NCBI GenBank assembly: GCA_964352225.1
Contig: CAYGRM010000227.1
Location: 1-10,922 of the forward strand
Reading direction: 5' to 3'
Length of the DNA: 10,922 nt
DNA from: CAJQQY01 sp964352225
GTDB lineage: Bacteria; Bacteroidota; Bacteroidia; Chitinophagales; Saprospiraceae
How positions within the stretch are numbered: position 1 is the first letter of the stretch; each line of letters begins with the position of its first letter. The position numbers and the translations under genes were made by a program. The notes beneath the pieces are model-generated. The model did not search any database, was not told where the DNA came from, and was given only the letters and a program-made list of their open reading frames with translations. Below are positions 7,122 through 10,922 of the stretch, piece after piece.

Positions 7122-7523
7122 ATGAAACAGTTGAAAATAATTTTCAGCCTTGCTTTTTTAACGCTGATTTCTTTTCAGATAGAAGCACAACATAATCATG
7201 GAAGTCACGACCATGGCACTCATACTAAAACTAAGAAAGCCGAACCAGTAGGTGGAGCTACAGATATTATTATGGTTTATGGTAATTGTGGAATGTGCAA
7301 AAAAAGGATTGAAGGTGCGCTCCATACAAAAGGAATTCATTCTGCTGATTGGGATGTGGAGACAAAAGTACTGACTGTAAAATATGATATGGAAGTTATC
7401 TCAAAGGATGACATTAAGAAGAGGATAGCTAAAGTAGGTCACGATACTGATAAATTTCTTGCTGACCAAAAAGTATATGATGAGCTTCCTGGCTGCTGCC
7501 AATATGAACGACCAAAAAATTAA
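7122..7523 (+). CDS. Secreted heavy-metal-associated (HMA) domain protein, copy 2
   Basis: This 133-aa paralog of the previous gene has a Sec signal peptide (about 1-22, ending QIEAQ) and a His-rich mature N-terminus (HNHGSHDHGTHTK, 24-36) in place of the Cys-rich linker of copy 1. The HMA domain spans about 48-110 with the same metal loop VYGNCGMCKK (C56, C59), then ADWDVET, the strand TVKYDMEVI and the helix IKKRIAKVGHD. It ends with the shared LPGCCQYERP tail (C125, C126). The two proteins therefore share domain and tail but have diverged in the N-terminal metal-binding arm, Cys-based in one and His-based in the other. That may suit Cu(I) and Cu(II) respectively (inference). It lies between two strong hairpins, so it may be expressed separately. 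Function as a periplasmic metal chaperone or sink is inferred from the domain. Confidence 0.9.
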   Translation: MKQLKIIFSLAFLTLISFQIEAQHNHGSHDHGTHTKTKKAEPVGGATDIIMVYGNCGMCKKRIEGALHTKGIHSADWDVETKVLTVKYDMEVISKDDIKKRIAKVGHDTDKFLADQKVYDELPGCCQYERPKN

Positions 7524-7524
7524 T

Positions 7525-7538
7525 AAGAATATATTCTT
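7525..7538. promoter_or_regulatory. 14-bp perfect palindrome, possible operator
   Basis: AAGAATATATTCTT is its own reverse complement and begins two bases after the HMA copy 2 stop. It overlaps TATTCTTG (7532-7539), which differs by one base from the Bacteroidota -7 element TAnnTTTG. I see no convincing -33 TTG at the right distance, so the promoter is uncertain. It could be an operator for the peroxidase unit. Confidence 0.35.
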
Positions 7539-7553
7539 GTAAATATAATGTTA

Positions 7554-7582
7554 TTAGGTGGCGAAATTATTTCGCCACCTAA
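7554..7582 (+). terminator. Strong 14-bp hairpin between HMA copy 2 and the peroxidase gene
   Basis: TTAGGTGGCGAAAT (7554-7567) pairs perfectly with ATTTCGCCACCTAA (7569-7582); in practice the innermost A/T pairs open to form the loop. It is followed by ATCTTATC, a weak T-tract. It most likely terminates the HMA copy 2 transcript. Because it ends 23 bases before the peroxidase ATG, it could instead be a leader hairpin of that mRNA. Confidence 0.65.
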
Positions 7583-7605
7583 ATCTTATCATACAAATAA
7601 ATAAA

Positions 7606-8949
7606 ATGAAACATTATTTACTACTTCTAATATGTATTTTTTTAACCTACTCTTGTTCAAAGGATGAACCAAGTGTAGATACCGCATTGGACGATGAGTT
7701 GAGCCAAAAGCTATCTCAAGCTTCCAATGGTATTGGAGTAACTGCCTTTGTACTTCCAAGTGAAACCGATTTAACGAATATTCCACAAGACCCACTAAAT
7801 TCATTGACAGTAGAAAAAGTTAGTTTGGGAAAAATGTTATTCCATGAAACAGGTATTGCTTTAGCGCCTATGCAAGAGTTTTCAGAAGGAACATATAGCT
7901 GTGCATCATGTCATTTTGCAGGAGCAGGATTTCAAGCAGGAAGATTTCAAGGAATTGGAGATGGAGGAATTGGTTTCGGGATTAATGGAGAAGGACGAAC
8001 CAAAGGAGCATTATATGAAGGTTCGCAATTGGACGTTCAACCCATCCGCTCTCCAACTGTAATGAATGGAGCCTATCAAAAAAATATGCTTTGGAATGGA
8101 CAGTTTGGGGCAACAGGACTTAATGGAGGAACGGAAGCTAGTTGGACAGCAGGCACACGAAAGGTTAGGAATTTTTTAGGTTTTGAAGGGCTAGAGACTC
8201 AAGCAATTGCTGGGCTAGGTGAACATAGAATGATGATAGATTCTACATTGATTTTTGGTACAAGTTATAAAGCGATGTTTGATGAGGCATTTTCTAGTAG
8301 TCCAACTTCAGAGCGATATAGTGTTGTCAATGCAGGGTTAGCTATAGCAGCTTATGAGCGAACGGTACTTTCCAATCAAGCACCATTTCAAGAATGGCTG
8401 AGAGGAGATGCTACTGCATTAAGTGATATACAGAAGAAAGGAGCTATTCTATTTTTTGGAGAAGCAGGTTGTGCTAGTTGTCATAATTCACCAGCACTTA
8501 ACAGCATGGAATTTTATGCTATGGGAATGAATGATTTAGTAGACCTTCCAGAAGTAACTTTTAAAACTACTCCAGATAATGCTGAAAATTTAGGACGGGG
8601 AGGATTTACTGGAGATGCAGTAGATAACTATAAATTCAAAGTACCACAATTATACAACATGGCTGATAGTCCTTTTTATGGTCATGGGGCAAGTCACAGA
8701 TCAATTAAGGAGGTAGTAGAATATTTTAATCTTGCTATTGCAGAAAACACAGATGTTCCTAACAATCAACTTGCAAACGAGTTTATGCCACTCCAACTTT
8801 CCAATGAAGAAGTCAATCAGATTACTACTTTTTTAGCGGAAGGACTATATGACAATAATTTAATAAGATATGTACCCAACAGTTTACCAACCGGAAACTG
8901 TTTTCCAAATAATGACCCTTTGTCTAAAAATGACTTAGGGTGTGATTAA
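7606..8949 (+). CDS. Lipoprotein di-heme cytochrome c peroxidase (MauG/CcpA family)
   Basis: From the ATG at 7606 the protein has 447 residues. The frame opens further upstream (ATG at 7558), but that start lies inside the hairpin, and 7606 gives a clean lipoprotein signal, LLICIFLTYSC with C17 acylated. Two c-type heme sites are visible: CASCH at 99-103 (followed by FAGAGFQAG) and CASCH at 289-293 (followed by NSPALNSMEF). Flanking family motifs include KVSLGKMLFHE, PIRSPTVMNGAYQKNMLWNG, FKVPQLYNMADSPFYGHGASH and IKEVVEYFN. The family reduces H2O2 in the periplasm or, as in MauG-like members, oxidises protein side chains. It is longer than classical enzymes of about 320 residues, with extra sequence between the hemes. 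The small HMBD lipoprotein follows after 30 bases and is probably cotranscribed. Placement in a metal locus suggests protection from copper-driven peroxide stress (inference). Confidence 0.92.
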   Translation: MKHYLLLLICIFLTYSCSKDEPSVDTALDDELSQKLSQASNGIGVTAFVLPSETDLTNIPQDPLNSLTVEKVSLGKMLFHETGIALAPMQEFSEGTYSCASCHFAGAGFQAGRFQGIGDGGIGFGINGEGRTKGALYEGSQLDVQPIRSPTVMNGAYQKNMLWNGQFGATGLNGGTEASWTAGTRKVRNFLGFEGLETQAIAGLGEHRMMIDSTLIFGTSYKAMFDEAFSSSPTSERYSVVNAGLAIAAYERTVLSNQAPFQEWLRGDATALSDIQKKGAILFFGEAGCASCHNSPALNSMEFYAMGMNDLVDLPEVTFKTTPDNAENLGRGGFTGDAVDNYKFKVPQLYNMADSPFYGHGASHRSIKEVVEYFNLAIAENTDVPNNQLANEFMPLQLSNEEVNQITTFLAEGLYDNNLIRYVPNSLPTGNCFPNNDPLSKNDLGCD

Positions 8950-8979
8950 TATTTTTTAACAAAATCAAAATTCAAAAAC

Positions 8980-9228
8980 ATGAAAAATTTAAAATTCATT
9001 TTATTATTTGTAGCCTTTCTTGGTACAAGTGCATTAATTTCTTCTTGTGGTAGCTCCAATACTTCCAAAACAGAACAGCAAGGTAAAGAATATACCTCTG
9101 CTTATACCTGTCCAATGCATTGCAAAGATAGTGGAAGTGATGAAGCTGGTCAATGTCCTGTTTGTGGAATGGACTATGTGAAAAATGAAAATCATAAACC
9201 AGAAAGTCATGAAGGACACAATCATTAA
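8980..9228 (+). CDS. Small lipoprotein with heavy-metal-binding domain (HMBD)
   Basis: This 82-aa protein has a lipoprotein signal peptide with lipobox LISSC (C23). Its one domain at 42-66 reads YTCPMHCKD then QCPVCGMDYV, with potential ligands C44, M46, H47, C48, C59, C62 and M64. The same domain is found at residues 56-81 of the CusB-like adaptor in this window. The tail is His-rich (NHKPESHEGHNH). It would sit in the periplasm or at the outer membrane as a compact metal-binding module. It may buffer copper or donate it to the efflux system; both ideas are inference. It is 30 bases downstream of the peroxidase gene and is the last gene before a 104-base gap. Compared with the adaptor copy it has an extra Cys directly after MH and a longer spacer between the two half-sites. 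Confidence 0.9.
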   Translation: MKNLKFILLFVAFLGTSALISSCGSSNTSKTEQQGKEYTSAYTCPMHCKDSGSDEAGQCPVCGMDYVKNENHKPESHEGHNH

Positions 9229-9246
9229 TTCATTTGTAAATGTATT
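9227..9246. promoter_or_regulatory. Near-perfect A/T palindrome upstream of the Crp/Fnr gene, possible operator
   Basis: The core CATTTGTAAATG (9231-9242) has perfect 5-bp arms around GT. After one mismatch each side the flanks AAT and ATT also pair, giving about 20 bp of dyad symmetry. Crp/Fnr dimers bind such dyads, so autoregulation is possible. The site overlaps the previous gene's stop codon, and no promoter is evident nearby, so this is tentative. Confidence 0.3.
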
Positions 9247-9276
9247 GTTTTTAAAGAATAGCTAACACAGCTTTTT

Positions 9277-9319
9277 AGGAAATGCACGGGGTTCAGACAA
9301 CTAAACCCTGTGTATTCCT
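9277..9319 (+). other. Large leader hairpin upstream of the Crp/Fnr gene
   Basis: Bases 9277-9293 pair with 9304-9319 in a 16-bp stem with two G-T wobbles and one bulged A (9280). The loop is CAGACAACTA. A T5 run (9272-9276) precedes it and an A8 run (9322-9329) follows, and these can extend the stem. There is no T-tract after the stem in either direction, so it is not a canonical terminator. It ends 13 bases before the ATG at 9333 and could hide the translation start. Confidence 0.6.
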
Positions 9320-9332
9320 TTAAAAAAAATAA

Positions 9333-9977
9333 ATGTTTCCCAACGAACAAAACAAGGATATAAGTAGCATTGATAAATTATTTGAACATTCAAATAATAG
9401 CAAAGTCTATCGCAAGGGACAATACATTTATCAAGAGGGTGAATTAGCTAGAGGCATTTTCCGAGTCCAGAAGGGAAGAGTGAAAATTTGGAAATTGGGC
9501 TCTAGCTTTACTCGAAGTCTTATTTTGTATTTTGCACATGCTTCCGATTCCTTTGGCATTATTGATTTTTTTAAAGAGGGAACAAAAAGAAGATGCTCTG
9601 CAACGGCAATGGATGATGAAGTAATAGTCCAATTTGTTCCTTTATCAAAAGTTGAAAGCTGCCTTTATAGAAATGCTGAATTTAGGCAAGAGGTATTTAA
9701 CTTATTATCAAATACGGAACAAATTAATTATGAAAAATATAAGGAATTGCAGTCCCGTGATATTAATAAAAGAGTATTTATAGCCCTCCAATATTTAGCA
9801 AAAAGAAAAGGTGTTTGGAGTAATGAGGGTTTTGTTTTGCCAAATATAACTCATCAAGATTTATCAGATTATATAGGTATCTCTAGACAAAGTGTGACTT
9901 TTGCATTTAATAAACTAAAAGAAGAAGGGCTGATTGAATATAACCGCAGACGGATTATTATAAAAAGAAAAAATTAG
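9333..9977 (+). CDS. Crp/Fnr-family transcriptional regulator
   Basis: This 214-aa protein has an N-terminal cyclic-nucleotide-binding-type beta-barrel at about 15-125 (YRKGQYIYQEGELARGIFRVQKGRVKI is split by turns, then FGIIDFF). A long dimerisation helix follows at about 115-145, and a C-terminal winged helix-turn-helix at about 165-210 (NITHQDLSDYIGISRQSVTFAFNKLKEEGLI). The HTH is well conserved, including ISRQSVTFAFNKL as recognition helix. The effector pocket lacks a clear cAMP-type PRSAT phosphate cassette, and there are only two Cys (C88, C110), so an FNR-type [4Fe-4S] sensor is unlikely. It is the only transcription factor in the window and so a candidate regulator of the metal genes, though nothing in the sequence proves the link. 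It probably shares a transcript with the DUF5676-like gene 30 bases on. Confidence 0.93.
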   Translation: MFPNEQNKDISSIDKLFEHSNNSKVYRKGQYIYQEGELARGIFRVQKGRVKIWKLGSSFTRSLILYFAHASDSFGIIDFFKEGTKRRCSATAMDDEVIVQFVPLSKVESCLYRNAEFRQEVFNLLSNTEQINYEKYKELQSRDINKRVFIALQYLAKRKGVWSNEGFVLPNITHQDLSDYIGISRQSVTFAFNKLKEEGLIEYNRRRIIIKRKN

Positions 9978-10007
9978 ATTTATTAAATTTTATAAAAAAC
10001 AGCAATC

Positions 10008-10274
10008 ATGGAAAAATTAAATCAAAGAAAATATGCTATTGCATCTGGAACAACTTCAGTAATCATTTACTTAGGATGCTACCTTGTAATGTTATTGTTA
10101 GGTGGAGATGGAATAGTGAAGTTATCTAACTATCTATTTCACGGAATAGATTTTACGAATATCATTCGGATGGATATACCAATTGGAGAAACACTTTTGG
10201 GTGCACTTATCTCTTTCCTCTTTTGGGGGCTTATAGGTTATCTTGTTGCAACGATTTATAATAAATTGAAATAA
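10008..10274 (+). CDS. Small two-span membrane protein, probably DUF5676 family
   Basis: This 88-aa protein has two hydrophobic helices, about 11-32 (IASGTTSVIIYLGCYLVMLLLG) read in two halves around G22-C24, and about 62-84 (TLLGALISFLFWGLIGYLVATIY). The segment NYLFHGIDFTNI (41-52) lies between them and is probably periplasmic. The layout KLNQRKYAIASG at the start, the FHGIDF loop and a C-terminal GYLVATIYN recall DUF5676 small membrane proteins, which often sit in copper or heavy-metal loci. I base that on memory of the family, not a search. It has one Cys (C24) and one His (H45). The start at 10008 is preceded by AAAAAACAGCAATC. It lies 30 bases after the regulator gene and 33 before the lipoprotein gene, probably in one unit. 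Function is unknown. Confidence 0.72.
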   Translation: MEKLNQRKYAIASGTTSVIIYLGCYLVMLLLGGDGIVKLSNYLFHGIDFTNIIRMDIPIGETLLGALISFLFWGLIGYLVATIYNKLK

Positions 10275-10282
10275 TTTTATTT

Positions 10283-10304
10283 TTTTAAATTCGATAATTT
10301 AAAA
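10283..10304. repeat. A/T-only inverted repeat before the last gene
   Basis: TTTTAAATT (10283-10291) is the exact reverse complement of AATTTAAAA (10296-10304), separated by CGAT. It ends three bases before the ATG at 10308. A stem of only A-T pairs is weak as RNA; as DNA it could be an operator, or just a product of the A/T-rich leader. Confidence 0.3.
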
Positions 10305-10307
10305 TTC

Positions 10308-10922
10308 ATGAAAAATTTAACCTTTATTTTTATTTGTTTCATGACCCTTCTATTATTTTCTTGCGAGGAGAATAATAAAAAAGAAGTTACTTCAACCACT
10401 TCGTTAAAAGAAATTAATTCGCCCTGTCGAGAAGGAGGTGAACCTAATCTTTTCGTTTCCGAGGATGGGGAGGTGTATCTTTCATGGGCAGAATATTTGA
10501 ATGATACAACTGATGCATTACTTTTTTCAAAACTAGAAAATGAAAAATGGGTTGCTACAAAAACTATTGCGTCAGGTTCGGATTGGTTTGTCAACTGGGC
10601 AGATTTTCCTTCACTAATTTCCTCTGGAAAAGATGGGAAATATTTAGCTGCACATTGGTTGCAAAAAAGTGCTAATGGTGGTTATGATTATGATGTTCAA
10701 ATTGCCCAATCGCTTGATGGCGGTCAAAATTGGAATCCTTCTTTTATTCCTCACCGGGATAGCATCGCTGCTGAACATGGTTTTGTAAGTATGTTACCCC
10801 TTTCAACTGAAAAAATATTTGCAACTTGGTTGGATGGACGTAATACCAAAGGCGAAGGACATGAAGGTAATAATCATGGACATGGGCATAATGGAGCAAT
10901 GACGCTTCGGACTGCTGTGTTT
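10308..10922 (+). CDS. Sialidase-fold (Asp-box) lipoprotein, 5' part; runs off the window
   Basis: The ATG at 10308 opens a frame of 205 codons with no stop before the window ends, so the C-terminal part is missing. The protein begins with a lipoprotein signal (FICFMTLLLFSCEEN, acylated C19). A beta-propeller-like region follows: SPCREGGEPNLFVSEDGEVYLSW (split near P46), then FPSLISSGKDGKYLAAHWLQ. A canonical Asp-box SLDGGQNW lies at 135-142 (SxDxGxxW), typical of sialidase or BNR-repeat propellers. A His-rich insertion occurs at 185-196 (HEGNNHGHGHNG). Asp-boxes are structural and do not show sialidase activity. Proteins of this kind are often annotated exo-alpha-sialidase, but catalytic Arg/Tyr residues cannot be judged in a fragment. 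The His-rich loop fits a metal-binding surface lipoprotein. It follows the DUF5676-like gene by 33 bases. Confidence 0.78.
   Translation, partial: MKNLTFIFICFMTLLLFSCEENNKKEVTSTTSLKEINSPCREGGEPNLFVSEDGEVYLSWAEYLNDTTDALLFSKLENEKWVATKTIASGSDWFVNWADFPSLISSGKDGKYLAAHWLQKSANGGYDYDVQIAQSLDGGQNWNPSFIPHRDSIAAEHGFVSMLPLSTEKIFATWLDGRNTKGEGHEGNNHGHGHNGAMTLRTAVF

Noticed and set aside
7558..7605. N-terminal extension of the peroxidase from the ATG at 7558
   Set aside because: The extension is encoded by the hairpin and would put 16 residues ahead of a clean lipoprotein signal peptide. The ATG at 7606 is preferred.
9254..9276. Possible weak terminator AGCT-AACAC-AGCT followed by T5 after the HMBD lipoprotein
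   Set aside because: Only four base pairs are continuous and the T-run also pairs within the larger hairpin; too weak to call.
10277..10594. 105-codon open frame on the minus strand
   Set aside because: It overlaps the start of the lipoprotein frame that opens at 10308 on the + strand and shows a clean lipobox and Asp-box. The minus-strand product has no recognisable domain, and all other genes are on +.

Overview
The window reads as an AT-rich piece of a Bacteroidota genome (Flavobacteriia, Cytophagia or Saprospiria; I cannot go lower). The evidence is the A/T-only translation leaders with little Shine-Dalgarno, a type IX secretion (Por) C-terminal sorting domain on the secreted oxidase, a CusB-type adaptor with a C-terminal DUF3347 domain, and a DUF2911 lipoprotein. 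All genes lie on the + strand and are tightly packed. There is no gene-free stretch over 300 bases; the longest gap is 104 bases (9229-9332). I see no tRNA, rRNA, CRISPR, insertion sequence or integrase.

The window is an envelope metal-handling locus, most likely for copper. Block 1 (start to about 7100) looks like one operon with gaps of 2 to 35 bases. In order it holds the 3' half of a TolC-family outer-membrane channel, a 66-aa polybasic single-span membrane protein, a CusB-like adaptor with metal-binding domains at both ends, a T9SS-secreted multicopper oxidase, a class I methyltransferase, a His-rich DUF2231 membrane protein, a DUF2911 lipoprotein, a 40-aa Cys-Cys membrane microprotein, and a secreted HMA-domain protein. 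It closes with a clear hairpin/T-tract terminator. Block 2 is a second, paralogous HMA protein followed by a strong 14-bp hairpin. Block 3 is a lipoprotein di-heme cytochrome c peroxidase (MauG/CcpA type) and a small lipoprotein carrying the same heavy-metal-binding domain as the adaptor. Block 4 is a Crp/Fnr-family regulator with a large leader hairpin, a DUF5676-like small membrane protein, and the 5' part of a sialidase-fold lipoprotein with a His-rich loop that runs off the window.

A reasonable working model (inference) is as follows. The HMA proteins and the HMBD lipoprotein bind metal in the periplasm and pass it to the CusB adaptor for efflux through an RND pump whose inner-membrane subunit lies outside the window. 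The multicopper oxidase detoxifies Cu(I) at the cell surface. The peroxidase deals with peroxide or redox stress. The Crp/Fnr protein is the only transcription factor present and a candidate regulator; no CueR, CusRS, CopY or CsoR is visible. The least described parts are the two small membrane proteins, the tandem HMA pair with a shared C-terminal CCQY motif, and the palindromes and hairpins in the three largest gaps.
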